DNA from: Bartonella fuyuanensis
GTDB lineage: Bacteria > Pseudomonadota > Alphaproteobacteria > Rhizobiales > Rhizobiaceae
NCBI RefSeq assembly: GCF_014197255.1
Contig: NZ_JACIFE010000002.1
Coordinates: forward strand, 124,001 to 188,000
Direction of reading: 5' to 3'
Length of the DNA: 64,000 bases
In this document: positions 1 to 9,342 of the stretch, in pieces
How positions within the stretch are numbered: the stretch's first letter is position 1
Layout of the letters: each line of letters opens with the position of its first letter
Translations under genes and position numbers: made by a program
The notes under the pieces: generated by a model
Told to the model about the DNA's origin: nothing
Databases searched by the model: none
Seen by the model: only the letters and a program-made list of their open reading frames with translations

Positions 1-372
1 CGTTTTTCATATTATTACAGTTTCATTTGATGATATCATTATAGATTTGTGAAAAGTAAATCCAAAGATAATTATCTTCTAAATAATAAGAAATTGAAGT
101 TTTCATCGGTTGGTGCGACGGCGGTGCACCTATTTTTTCTTTATTTAGAATTCTCTACGCTATCACCTGATTGCGCGTTTTACTTTTTTATATATTTATA
201 ACTAACTGTTTTTATTTGATTTTATTTATAAAATTGCCTTTTGTATATAATCTTGCTATCAAATGAAATCGCTCCAAGTGCGATTCAAAAGGTGGTTTAG
301 AAGGTGGTTTAGAAGGTGGTTTAATTTTTTCTAATTTCTAATACTGAAAAATAAGGGGAAATCCACATATCG
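1..372. other. AT-rich intergenic stretch before tRNA-Leu
   Basis: No open reading frame or RNA gene was recognised. The DNA is very AT-rich with short T runs, and its only structured element is the 12-bp tandem repeat at 291-323. Confidence 0.6.
291..323. repeat. Three tandem 12-bp units (GGTGGTTTAGAA)
   Basis: The unit GGTGGTTTAGAA occurs at 291-302 and 303-314, followed by a partial third copy (GGTGGTTTA) at 315-323. It lies about 50 bp past the 3' end of the leftward tRNA-Leu gene and outside any gene. Short tandem arrays of this kind usually arise by slippage and vary in copy number. No function is visible. Confidence 0.85.
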
Positions 373-458
373 TGGTGCGGACGGCGGGACTTGAACCCGC
401 AAGGCCTTTAGCCGGCAGATTTTAAGTCTGCTATGTTTACCGTTTTCATCACGTCCGC
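373..458 (-). tRNA. tRNA-Leu (anticodon UAA)
   Basis: Read on the minus strand, an 86-nt cloverleaf runs from GCGGACG to the matching CGTCCGC plus ACCA. The anticodon arm is GCAGA-CTTAAAA-TCTGC, giving anticodon UAA. The long variable arm expected of a class II tRNA is present (CCGGCTAAAGGCCTTG region), and the T arm carries GTTCAAG. The CCA end is encoded. Confidence 0.95.
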
Positions 459-603
459 GATAAGAGTTCTCTCATAAGCTATATCTTTTATTGAATCAAG
501 AATTAATGACAAAAGAAATTTTTTTTGTTTTTTTAGTGAAATTTTGACTGACAATAGTTTCGTTTATAGCTAGAAAAAGTCTTAATAATATACAAAGCAT
601 GAA

Positions 604-1881
604 ATGATTAATGTTATGGGTAAATTTATTCAAGCCGTTACAAAAGCGATGGGGGAATTGCAGCACGTGTTTGCTGAAACGCCACTTCAAAAAAATGATT
701 TTCTTAGTCAAAAGTATGATGCAGAAATTTATTTGAAGCGTGAAGATTTAACACCAGTGCGGTCTTATAAGATTCGTGGTGCTTTCAACTTTGTTTCAGA
801 AATGCTTAGCAGTATATCGCTAGATTCTGTATTTGTTTGCGCGTCAGCGGGAAATCATGCTCAAGGTCTTTCATTTGTTTGTCGTTATTTTAAACGTAAA
901 GGCGTGATTTTTATGCCTATGACAACGCCACAACAGAAAATTGAGAAGACGCGTATTTTTGGTGAAGAGTTTATTGATATTCGTTTGGTTGGTGAAACAT
1001 TTGATCAATGTTATAAAGCTGCGCAATCTTTTGTCGTCGAGAGCGGGGGTGTGATGGCACCCCCTTTTGATGATATTCGCATTATTACGGGGCAGGCAAC
1101 AGTGCTCTGCGAAGCTGCTTTGCAATGGAAAAAACTCAATGGAGAAGGTGAGCCAAATTTAATGATTGTGCCGGTAGGAGGGGGGGGATTGGCAAGTGGG
1201 GTGAGTAAGTTTTTACGTGAATATGGTTGGAATACAAAGCTTTGTTTTGTAGAGCCGCAAGGAGCTGCAAGTTTGCTTGCTTGTTTGAAGGGTGGAAAAC
1301 GTGTTAAACTGGAAAGTATCGATACATTCGTAGATGGTGCTGCGGTGGCTGAAATTGGTGCACTAAATTATACAATTTTAAAGCAATTTTCTCCTGATTG
1401 TGTCATTACAGTTCCTGAAAATCGCGTTTGTTCTACGATGGTTGAAATGCTTAATATTGAAGGTGTGGTTCTTGAACCGGCAGGTGCTTTATCGATTGAT
1501 GCACTGAATAGTATTCCTCCTCGAGAGTTAAAGGGCAAAAAAATTCTTCTCGTTATTTCAGGAGGTAATTTTGATTTTGAGCGTTTGCCAGAAATTAAAG
1601 AGCGTTCTTTACGTTTTCAAGGCTTGAGAAAATATTTTATTTTTAGTTTTCCACAACAGCCTGGTGCATTGCGTCATTTTCTTTCTACATTATCACCGGA
1701 TGATGATATTGTGCGTTTTGAATATCTTAAGAAATCAGCGAAAAATTTTGGTTCTGTATTGATTGCGATTGAAACAAAAAAATACGGTAATTTTTGTCTT
1801 TTAGAGGAAAAATTTCAAGCGTTAGGTTGGCACTATCGTGATATTACTAACGATCAAACATTATTTGATTTTGTTATTTGA
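604..1881 (+). CDS. ilvA: Threonine ammonia-lyase (threonine dehydratase), biosynthetic type
   Basis: This PLP enzyme deaminates threonine to 2-oxobutanoate, the first step of isoleucine synthesis, in the cytosol. The product is 425 residues. The PLP lysine is K56 in RSYKIRGAFN, and the phosphate-binding glycine loop is VPVGGGGLASG near residue 194. The catalytic fold fills about residues 15-330, and the last 90 residues match a single C-terminal ACT-like regulatory domain, as in the shorter IlvA type. An in-frame ATG at 616 is an equally plausible start; neither has a strong ribosome binding site. It is transcribed alone, divergent from tRNA-Leu and followed by pseudogene remains. The family assignment is firm; feedback inhibition by isoleucine is only inferred from the ACT-like domain. 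Confidence 0.93.
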   Translation: MINVMGKFIQAVTKAMGELQHVFAETPLQKNDFLSQKYDAEIYLKREDLTPVRSYKIRGAFNFVSEMLSSISLDSVFVCASAGNHAQGLSFVCRYFKRKGVIFMPMTTPQQKIEKTRIFGEEFIDIRLVGETFDQCYKAAQSFVVESGGVMAPPFDDIRIITGQATVLCEAALQWKKLNGEGEPNLMIVPVGGGGLASGVSKFLREYGWNTKLCFVEPQGAASLLACLKGGKRVKLESIDTFVDGAAVAEIGALNYTILKQFSPDCVITVPENRVCSTMVEMLNIEGVVLEPAGALSIDALNSIPPRELKGKKILLVISGGNFDFERLPEIKERSLRFQGLRKYFIFSFPQQPGALRHFLSTLSPDDDIVRFEYLKKSAKNFGSVLIAIETKKYGNFCLLEEKFQALGWHYRDITNDQTLFDFVI

Positions 1882-1949
1882 GGGACTAAAATTTTACTAA
1901 AACAAGAGATATAACAATAAAATGCATTTTTTATTTTGCGTTATTTAAA

Positions 1950-2784
1950 ATGTCAAGGGGTTTTCTTGCTTGGGTTCTTGAGTGGAGAGTTTTGCTGATT
2001 ACTCTACTCGTTTGGTTAAGAATTTACTTATTTACTGGGATGAGTAAATCTGAGCCTATATAAGAAAAAGTTATTCCGGCTCTGTTGAAAGGACACGATA
2101 TTTTAGGTATTGCGTAGACAGGTTCTGGAAAAACCTGGGCATTTGGCTTATCTACTTTAAATCAGGTTTTTGCTTTAGGTGATAAACGCTGTTCGAAGCT
2201 TGCGCGCGCTTTGATTTTATTTCCAACCCGTGAACTTACTGTTCAGATTGATGAGACAATTTGCGCTGTGCCAAAAGTGGCACATCTTTTTATGTATTTT
2301 ATTTTTTGGGGGGGTATTACGTTTAAAATAGATTAGACGTATGGAGCTAGGTGTGGAGGTTTTGATAGCAACTCCGGGGCATTTTGAGGGATTTTGTTCG
2401 CAAAAAGTGTGTTGATTTTTCTTAAACTCGTTTTTTGATTTTGGATGAAGCAGATCGTATGTTGGATATGGAATTTATTCATGATATCAAGCAAATTTCA
2501 AAGATTTTGCATCAAGGGTGTCAGACAGCACCTTTTCTGCTACGATGCTAAAAGGAATTGCTATGCTTGCACAATGTTGACTTAATGACTCGGTTTAGAT
2601 TGAAGTTTTCCCTCAAAGAACTGTGGTGACAGAAATTAATCAAAAATTATATTGTATTCTTACGAGTGAAGAAAAGGATATTTTAAATAAAGTTTTGATA
2701 AAACCAGCTTTTACTTCGATTATTATTTTTACTCGAATTAAATATGGAGCTGAAGCTGCCACGCGCAGTTTAGCAAAGATGTAA
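1950..2784 (+). pseudogene. Decayed DEAD-box RNA helicase (RhlE-like)
   Basis: Translation in shifting frames recovers ordered helicase motifs: a Q-motif-like segment (SEPI-stop-EKVIPALLKG near 2050), motif I as GIA-stop-TGSGKT (2108-2140) with the expected Gln codon turned into TAG, motif Ia PTRELTVQI (near 2229), motif II LILDEADRMLD (near 2440), motif III FSAT (near 2535), and a C-terminal stretch with IIIFTRIKYGAEAA (near 2720). At least three in-frame stops and several frameshifts interrupt it. The gene is clearly dead. The RhlE subgroup is inferred from the order and wording of the motifs, and another paralogue elsewhere presumably serves the cell. Confidence 0.88.
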
Positions 2785-3001
2785 TATTTATTTGCAACAA
2801 CAAATTGATTTATAATGATAATTCATTGCTTTGTATAATATATAAAGAGTAAGTAAAATACAATAGTTATGTCTAATATGAGGGAATTGATGAATCTTGA
2901 TTTTATGATGTTTTTTGATTCTATCTCTAATTTTTTTATAGCTTCAAGAGTTAGTCTTTTACGATTTGCGTTCTTTGTGTAGAGAGATGCCATCATAGTA
3001 T

Positions 3002-3459
3002 CATTATGGCAATTGCTGGATATATGATAATGCTTTTATTTTAAATCCTGCCCATATTTATGAAACTAAGGTTTTTAATAATGGGTAATGTTTATGGCAA
3101 AGCCCATGTATGTGACTGTGCCCGCGTTTATGAAAATGCCTATGTTCATGCTGTTGTTAGGGGTGCTGCAAAAATTTATGGCAAGGTCGATGGAAATGCT
3201 AACGTGGGGAGGGTATACTGAGATTTACGGTTCTGTTTATGGAAATGCAAAAGTGACTGGTCATCATACCATTAGAGGTTTGGTGCATGGCAATGCAAGA
3301 TTAAAAAGAGATGGTTATTCATATACAGAACAGAATCCTTATTATGTATATGGGATTCCTAAAGATTGTGAAATTTATGAAAATGATACCGTTGTAAAGA
3401 TTAGTAAAAATAACGCGAGGGCTGTTTTTATAGCAAAAAAGAAAGCCGTGCTCTTATGA
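3002..3459 (+). pseudogene. Frameshifted beta-helix repeat protein (YGNA-type repeats)
   Basis: Three reading frames must be joined to follow the protein. The first gives GNCWIYDNAFILNPAHIYE (from about 3008), the second NVYGKAHVCDCARVYENAYV and AKIYGKVDGNANVGRVY (to about 3217), and the third EIYGSVYGNAKVTGHHTI onward to a stop at 3459. The short repeated units with Y-G-x-A and V-Y-x-N-A spacing are typical of a left-handed or parallel beta-helix built from hexapeptide-like turns, as in phage-associated and cell-surface proteins. Two frameshifts mean the full-length product is not made; a 123-residue ORF from 3088 survives only in the third frame. Its original function is unknown. Confidence 0.72.
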
Positions 3460-3470
3460 ACGCGGCTTTT
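3442..3470 (+). terminator. Rho-independent terminator after the beta-helix remnant
   Basis: A hairpin with arms AAAGCCG and CGGCTTT (about 14-nt loop) overlaps the stop codon of the beta-helix remnant and is followed by a short T-rich run. It suggests that the gene was once a functional transcription unit. Confidence 0.6.
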
Positions 3471-4372
3471 ATATTTCAAAAATAATTATAGATAAGGAGA
3501 ATTAATTACAAAAAAACAAATAGAAAATCACATATTTTTTGTATAAATGCAAGTATATTTTTATCAAGTTGAATTAATTAATAAATGGTGCTATATTCTA
3601 AAGCATACAGAGTGTAAGAACTTTCTTATGCAACGTTATGATGGCACTGTATTCTCGTTGTTTTTCAAGTTGAAGCGATATTCCTGTTTAAAGATATCAC
3701 AAAAGATGTGCCTATTAAGACACGTTTTTTTTGTATATTAGCGCTTGTAATTTTATACATAATGTTCTATATTCCAAAGAATAACCTGAGAAATTGATAA
3801 AGTCATGAAAAACCTTGTTATGTGTTTACATAACAGGGTTTTCTTTTATGCTAGGATTTGGTTTTCTCTATTATGTTTAGCTGAGGATTTTTTTCTAAAA
3901 TTTCTTTATTCATTTTGGGGAAATTTCTTTAAGTTAAAATCCTTCCTTCTGAAACATGAACTAGCTAAGTAATAAAGAAAAAATATTATAAATTAATTCC
4001 ATATATTATAAAAATTAATTTATTGAAAATTTTAATTTTTAATATTTTATACATATTAAAATAGAATATATATTATAATGTAATTTTATAGAAAAAATGT
4101 AAATAAAATTATAAAAATATTTATTATATAAAATTTAAAATGCGTTAAAATTTAAAAAAAATGAAAGTGTATTTAAAATAAATTTGAAAAATATTTTCGT
4201 AGAATTTTTTATTGTAGATAGTTATTAGGATATATTCTGTTTGAAACTAGAAAAAATTCGCATACAAATTTTATTTTTCTACTTTTTTAGATAAAATTTA
4301 AATGTTTGATTAATAAAAAATGTATGTAGAATTCAGAGAGAATTCTTTGCAGATAGCTCCTGTCTTCTGTGG
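3471..4372. other. Long AT-rich gap with probable gene debris
   Basis: No credible gene remains. A 64-codon ORF at 3547-3741 can be joined by one frameshift to an ORF ending near 3797 (KDITKDVPIKTRFF...), and a strong terminator sits just past that point, so a decayed small gene is possible. From about 3960 to 4300 the DNA is almost pure A and T with no coding signal. Confidence 0.5.
3808..3846 (+). terminator. Strong rho-independent terminator
   Basis: A 14-bp stem (AAACCTTGTTATGT pairing with ACATAACAGGGTTT, one G-T pair, 4-nt loop) is followed by TTCTTTT. It closes whatever decayed gene preceded it at 3.5-3.8 kb. Confidence 0.82.
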
Positions 4373-4400
4373 AAAAAGGGTAACTTTAGTTACCCTTTTT
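4373..4400. terminator. Bidirectional terminator downstream of the permease
   Basis: AAAAAGGGTAAC, a TTTA loop and GTTACCCTTTTT form a perfect 12-bp stem with A tract and T tract on opposite sides, so it can act in both directions. It lies 11 bp beyond the stop codon of the leftward cycA-like gene. Confidence 0.85.
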
Positions 4401-4411
4401 TTGAGATGTTT

Positions 4412-5812
4412 TTATTTACTATTTGGAGTTGTATGTTTTCTTACGAACATAAAATACATTGTACCTAAGAAAATAAACCAAACTATACTATATTTTAAGG
4501 CTGTTAGAGTGTCAGGTTCTAATGTTAACAAATAGAGCATGAAGGCAAAGAAAACTAAGATTATTCCACACATGATAACACCTCCCGGCATTTTATAGAT
4601 GGATTCAGCATGCAGATGAGGATAATTGCGGCGATACACAATATAGCTAATTAAAATTACAGACCATACGAATAAAAACGCAATGGCTGAAATACTAGTT
4701 ACAATTGTAAAAGCACTTATGAGGCTTGGAGAGAGTGAGGCAATTGTATATCCTATTAAAATACATAAGCAGGAAAAGAATAGAGCATTAGCTGGAACGT
4801 GGTATTTGGAGAGTTTACCTAAAAGTGGAGGGGCACCTTTTTGTGTTGCAAGCCCGTATATCATACGGCTAGTAGAAAAAATACCACTATTTGCTGAAGA
4901 GGCAGCTGAGGTGAGAACGACAAAGTTTACCAAGCCAGCAGCTATCGGAATGCCTGCAAGTAAAAACATTGATACAAAAGGGCTTTTATCTGGAACAATT
5001 TGGTCCCAAGGTGTGACAGACATAATTACAGTGAGCGAAAAGATGTAAAAAAGTACAATTCGGACCGGTATTGCATTAATTGCTTTTGGGAGAATTTTTT
5101 TAGGTTCTTTTACTTCAGCGGCGGTTGTTCCAGCAATTTCTATCCCAACAAAAGAAAAAATGGCAATTTGAAATCCAGCAAAAAAGCCTGTTATTCCTCG
5201 TGGAAAAATATTTCCATCGTTCCATACGTGATTGAGAGAAGCAACCGTGCCATTTGGAGAGGTAAAGCCCGTAGCGATCATATAAAATCCAACAAAAATT
5301 AATGCTAAAATTGCTAGGACTTTGATGAGACCAAACCAGAATTCAAGTTCACCAAATAGTTTTACGGCAAAGAGGTTAGAGATTAAAAAGACACTAATAC
5401 AAGCAAAAACGGTAAACCATGGATTGAGTGTTGGCCACCAAAAGTTCATATAAGTAATAATGGCGATAATATCAGCAGCTCCAGTTACAATCCAGCTCAA
5501 CCAATAGCTCCAACCAACAAAAAAGGCAATTCCTGGTCCTAGCATATCGCTTGAAAAATCAATAAGAGATCGGTATTGTGAATTAGAAACCAATAATTCT
5601 CCCATAGCACGCATGACAAAGTATAGAGCAAAACCAATAATAGCATAAACGAGTATGATGGATGGACCTGCTACACTAATTGTTTTTCCTGATCCCATGA
5701 AGAGACCTGTTCCAATAGCACCACCAATGGCTATGAGTTGTACATGTCGGTTGTGTAGTCCACGCTGCAATTTATCGTGAGAATTATCTTTTAAATTTTG
5801 TTTGTAGTTCAT
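4412..5812 (-). CDS. cycA: Amino-acid permease, CycA-like (D-serine/D-alanine/glycine transporter)
   Basis: The product is a 466-residue inner-membrane proton symporter of the amino acid-polyamine-organocation (APC) superfamily. The N-terminal helix motif IGGAIGTGLFMGSGKT (about residues 29-44) is diagnostic, and about 12 hydrophobic segments follow. Long stretches match my recollection of E. coli CycA closely, including GFFAGFQIA, GTTAAE, VTPW, KSPFV and SAASSANSG. The stop lies beside a bidirectional terminator. The gene stands alone, with long AT gaps on both sides. Uptake of glycine, D-alanine and D-serine is inferred from family resemblance; close paralogues take up other neutral amino acids. 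Confidence 0.86.
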   Translation of the reverse strand: MNYKQNLKDNSHDKLQRGLHNRHVQLIAIGGAIGTGLFMGSGKTISVAGPSIILVYAIIGFALYFVMRAMGELLVSNSQYRSLIDFSSDMLGPGIAFFVGWSYWLSWIVTGAADIIAIITYMNFWWPTLNPWFTVFACISVFLISNLFAVKLFGELEFWFGLIKVLAILALIFVGFYMIATGFTSPNGTVASLNHVWNDGNIFPRGITGFFAGFQIAIFSFVGIEIAGTTAAEVKEPKKILPKAINAIPVRIVLFYIFSLTVIMSVTPWDQIVPDKSPFVSMFLLAGIPIAAGLVNFVVLTSAASSANSGIFSTSRMIYGLATQKGAPPLLGKLSKYHVPANALFFSCLCILIGYTIASLSPSLISAFTIVTSISAIAFLFVWSVILISYIVYRRNYPHLHAESIYKMPGGVIMCGIILVFFAFMLYLLTLEPDTLTALKYSIVWFIFLGTMYFMFVRKHTTPNSK

Positions 5813-6662
5813 TTTTTTGGGGTTCCCTTTAATTATTTTGAGATTAAATTACATTAAAAAAGGCATCATTTTATATCGAAGCATGATATAAATGAGGTGT
5901 AAAGAAAAAAATGTTTTTTATGATTTCATGTGGATAAAGAAAAGAATATGGTTTTGAAAAAAGATAATGTTTTCCTCTTAAATAGTGTAGCATATATTTG
6001 AATATGAAGTTTTTTATTATTTTGATAACAAATAAATGGCGAATAAAAATACTTCGCATTCTAGGAGGATTTTAAAATTATTTCAGAAAGTTTTGAGGAT
6101 TTTTTCTTACTTTTTTAAATTTGTTCTTTGGAATCAGGATCTTATTATGTTCTTCATAATAGGGATAGTTTTGATTTTTGTTCAAATAGCATTAGAGAGT
6201 TGTCATTTTATTTAGGAAAAGCTTTAATGACGGGGAATTAAAATGATTTTTAAAAACACTTTATTTATTTTTATAATGCTCTCATCAGTGAAAAGTGGTC
6301 ACTTTTGTTTTATGAAGGAAAAGAGGAATCCCATAGCTTCTTTCTTCTAAAGAAATTCACATTGTTTATACGAAAATCCTTGAACCTGTGATAAAGAAAT
6401 GCAGCGTAATTCAATTATACAAAGAAAATAAGAAAGAATATGGGTTACTATGTTGTATACATATCGTTATTTTCTCTTTTAATATTCTTTCCAAATCATC
6501 AATGAAAACTTTTTTGTGCTGAAAGTAGGTTGATAATTTAACTTTTATCTATCTATTATTTCACGCTTGAAAAAATATAAAAACATGCCAACGTGATTAA
6601 TTTCACTTTTCTATTTTTTCATTTTCTAATGATAAGAAAGATTTTTTATTCACCCTTATTTA
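5813..6662. other. 850-bp gap without recognisable genes
   Basis: Both strands are full of stops and poly-A/T runs. The only ORF above 60 codons (5871-6059, minus) has low-complexity content and no ribosome binding site. It is probably eroded DNA, plus the promoter of the permease near its right-to-left start at 5812. Confidence 0.5.
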
Positions 6663-8240
6663 TCAAGAGAGTTGGCTTTTTTCTGGTAATACAAGTGGAG
6701 AAATAAGGATTTTAGATATATTGCGGCGTTCCATTTCGATAACTTTAAAGCGTAAACCTTCAATTTCAAAACTTTCTCCTTCATTGGGTAAATGGCCAAA
6801 TTGCCAAAGCATAAAGCCTGCTAGAGTCGTATAACGATCTGCTTCATCAACAAGATTACGCCCAAGATAACCGCTTAAACGGCGGATATCAGCATATCCC
6901 TCTACAAGAAGATTTCCATTTTCAAGTTGTTCTGCGATCATGAGTTCTTCATCGTCATCAGGAAAGTCACCTGCAATAGCTTCAAGAATATCGGTTGGTG
7001 TTGCAATCCCTTCAAAAGATCCGTGTTCATCAACAATAATTGCAAGTTGAATTGAAGAATGACGCAATTGCTCCATTAATCGTAAAACACTTGTGTTTTC
7101 ATGAACAACGAGGGGTTCTCGCATAGCTTTTTTCCAATTAATTTTTTTTCCTTCAGCCAAATTCAAAAGAAGATCTTTTGTCAATGCAACGCCAACAAAT
7201 TCATCCACTTTTTCACGCGCAAGAATTAAGCGGCTGTGTTTAACTTTTTGTAATTCTTCACGCATTTCATTTTCATCAGCATTTAAATCTAACCACTCAA
7301 TCTCATTACGGGGTGACATAATAGAGCGGACAGGACGATCAGCTAAATCGAGAACGCCACGAATCATCTCCTTTTCTTCTGGTCTAAACAATTCAGAAGC
7401 TGCGGCCTGTTCAGCAATAACATCTACAGTCTCAGCAAGATTACTATCTTTGATTCCTCCTCCTAAGAGTCTCAAAACAGCATCAGCGGTTTTACTCCGT
7501 AGATCATTAGTTGTAATCATTTTTTCACGGTTTCGACGTCCGATTTGATTAAAAACTTCGATGAGAACAGAAAAGCCAATAGCCGTATACAAATATCCTT
7601 TTGGAATATGAAAACCAAATCCTTCAACAATAAGAGTAAAACCAATCATCATCAAAAATCCAAGACAAAGGATTACAATAGTGGGATGACGATTAATAAA
7701 ATGCATAAGTGCACCCGATCCACACATCATTACTCCCATAGCAGCAATGACTGCGATATACATAACTACTGCCTGCTCTTTTGCAATCATACCTGTTGCG
7801 GTAATAATACTATCTAGTGAAAAAATGGCATCCAGCACAACGACTTGAACAATTACTTGCCAAAAAACAGCATAAGAAACGCCAGTTTTTCTTTCATGTG
7901 ATACTCCTTCTAACCTTTCATGTAATTCTAGTGTTCCCTTTGCCAGCAAAAAAGCTCCGCCACCGATTAAAATAAAGCTATGCCAACTAAATACAAAAGA
8001 TGAAAGTGAAAGAATTACTGTGTCGAGCTTCATAATCCACCCAATAACTGTAAGGAGGAAAAGCCGCATAATTAATGCTAAAGTAAGGCCTATAAAGCGT
8101 GCACGGTTGCGCAAATGCAGCGGTAATTTTTCAGCTAAGATTACAATAAAGATAAGATTATCTATTCCTAAAACAATTTCGAGAAAAACCAACGTGACCA
8201 AACCAAACCACGCATGCGGATCAGTGATCCATTCCATCAT
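6663..8240 (-). CDS. TerC-family membrane protein with CBS pair and CorC/HlyC domain
   Basis: The product has 525 residues. About seven membrane helices fill residues 10-235, with the paired acidic motifs of the TerC family, ExVLGIDN (residues 21-28) and LDAIFSLDS (near 137). A cytoplasmic CBS pair (about 290-420) and a C-terminal CorC/HlyC transporter-associated domain (about 435-515) follow. This order matches E. coli YegH and YoaE. TerC-type proteins are implicated in metal ion export or metal loading, but the substrate here cannot be told. The gene is monocistronic and starts MMEW, so either ATG may be used. Confidence 0.86.
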   Translation of the reverse strand: MMEWITDPHAWFGLVTLVFLEIVLGIDNLIFIVILAEKLPLHLRNRARFIGLTLALIMRLFLLTVIGWIMKLDTVILSLSSFVFSWHSFILIGGGAFLLAKGTLELHERLEGVSHERKTGVSYAVFWQVIVQVVVLDAIFSLDSIITATGMIAKEQAVVMYIAVIAAMGVMMCGSGALMHFINRHPTIVILCLGFLMMIGFTLIVEGFGFHIPKGYLYTAIGFSVLIEVFNQIGRRNREKMITTNDLRSKTADAVLRLLGGGIKDSNLAETVDVIAEQAAASELFRPEEKEMIRGVLDLADRPVRSIMSPRNEIEWLDLNADENEMREELQKVKHSRLILAREKVDEFVGVALTKDLLLNLAEGKKINWKKAMREPLVVHENTSVLRLMEQLRHSSIQLAIIVDEHGSFEGIATPTDILEAIAGDFPDDDEELMIAEQLENGNLLVEGYADIRRLSGYLGRNLVDEADRYTTLAGFMLWQFGHLPNEGESFEIEGLRFKVIEMERRNISKILISPLVLPEKSQLS

Positions 8241-8673
8241 TTTCTACCTTTAAAAAGCTTAAAAGTGTGCATTTGACAAAAAATCATGAGCTTTTATTCG
8301 TATATTGGATCATGGATGTTGAATGTAAAAAACTTACATCAAAGAAAAACAACAACAAAATATTGCTTAAATGCATGTGATTATTGATAAAACAAAATGA
8401 TGCCCCATCTCGTCTATAACCACAAGAAGGTTCCTCTAAATTTTGCTCGGGCATTATGCTCGATAATCCTCCAACTATAGATTCCGTCTAACAATCAGAA
8501 TATTTATTTATAAAGCCCCTTATAATGGGTTCATTTTTATGTAAGATCAAGTAGCGCATATCACATTTTTAACCTTACAGACAATGAGGCTATATAAAAA
8601 ATTATAAAATATCTAGACATTCAATCTTAGGAACGTTATAGAGGCGCTCATTCTCATCCTCTGAGAAATTTAT
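8241..8673. other. Intergenic stretch before tRNA-Lys
   Basis: No ORF or hairpin with terminator features was seen. It must contain the promoters of the leftward TerC-like gene and of the rightward tRNA-Lys. Confidence 0.5.
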
Positions 8674-8749
<76 letters not shown>

Positions 8750-8907
8750 TTTATTTTATAGCATGAATAATTTATTGTTGCATAAACTTTTTTAAAATAT
8801 GAGATGCTAAATAAAATTGGGGAATAGAATTTCCCCATCTGCGTTTATTTAAGTGTAGATTCTTGCTATAGCTTGTCATCAAGTTTTGTAGATTTTAACA
8901 CTAGTGT

Positions 8908-9032
8908 ATTTTGACAGTAGGTTTTGCATTAAATGGGAAAAGCTAGGATTAGGTAGGAATACGTGGTAATTTGTTGTTTTTATGTATAAAATTTAGCATT
9001 AAAAGCGCGTTTTGTCAAAATAGATTTTGACA
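8908..9032. repeat. ATTTTGACA repeats, candidate transposase end sites
   Basis: The 9-mer ATTTTGACA occurs at 8908-8916 and at 9024-9032. The latter forms a perfect inverted repeat with TGTCAAAAT at 9013-9021, separated by AG. Mu-type ends carry several spaced binding sites for the transposase in both orientations, and the position just left of the repressor gene is the expected one. Assignment to MuA binding is inference. Confidence 0.5.
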
Positions 9033-9228
9033 CCTAAAATTGTAAAAAAGAGCTAAAAAGAGTGAAAATCAGAAAAAAGAGCGTTTTTATGGTAAAAATG
9101 AAAGAAGGCTTTGAAAAGTCTGTGAAAGCCCAGAAAACCGCCTTTGAAGACCCTTTGAAAAAAATCCAATAAAATGTGAAACGCATTGCAAAATCAGCCA
9201 AAAATGACCAAAAAAGCAAAAAAGATAT

Positions 9229-9242
9229 GCGCCATATGGCGC
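9229..9242. promoter_or_regulatory. Perfect GCGCCATATGGCGC palindrome, possible terminator
   Basis: A 14-bp perfect palindrome lies about 100 bp past the stop of the leftward repressor gene. T-rich DNA follows on both strands, so it may terminate the repressor transcript, but the absence of a loop makes a protein-binding site equally possible. Confidence 0.45.
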
Positions 9243-9342
9243 GTTTCTATTTTTTGCAAATATAATTCTTTAAAAACAAAGTGTTATTACAATTTCTTCA
9301 TGTAAGGAGAAACGCGCCTGTATTTTTCATTTTAAAGGAACA

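Noticed and set aside
3547-3741. 64-codon ORF in the AT-rich gap
   Set aside because: No ribosome binding site, and an alternative frame continues more sensibly at its end; treated as decayed DNA and noted in the gap entry.
9061-9171. Short ORF (MVKMKEGFEK...) and nearby A-rich frames left of the repressor
   Set aside because: Low complexity, no ribosome binding site, and located in the region expected for the phage end rather than for genes.
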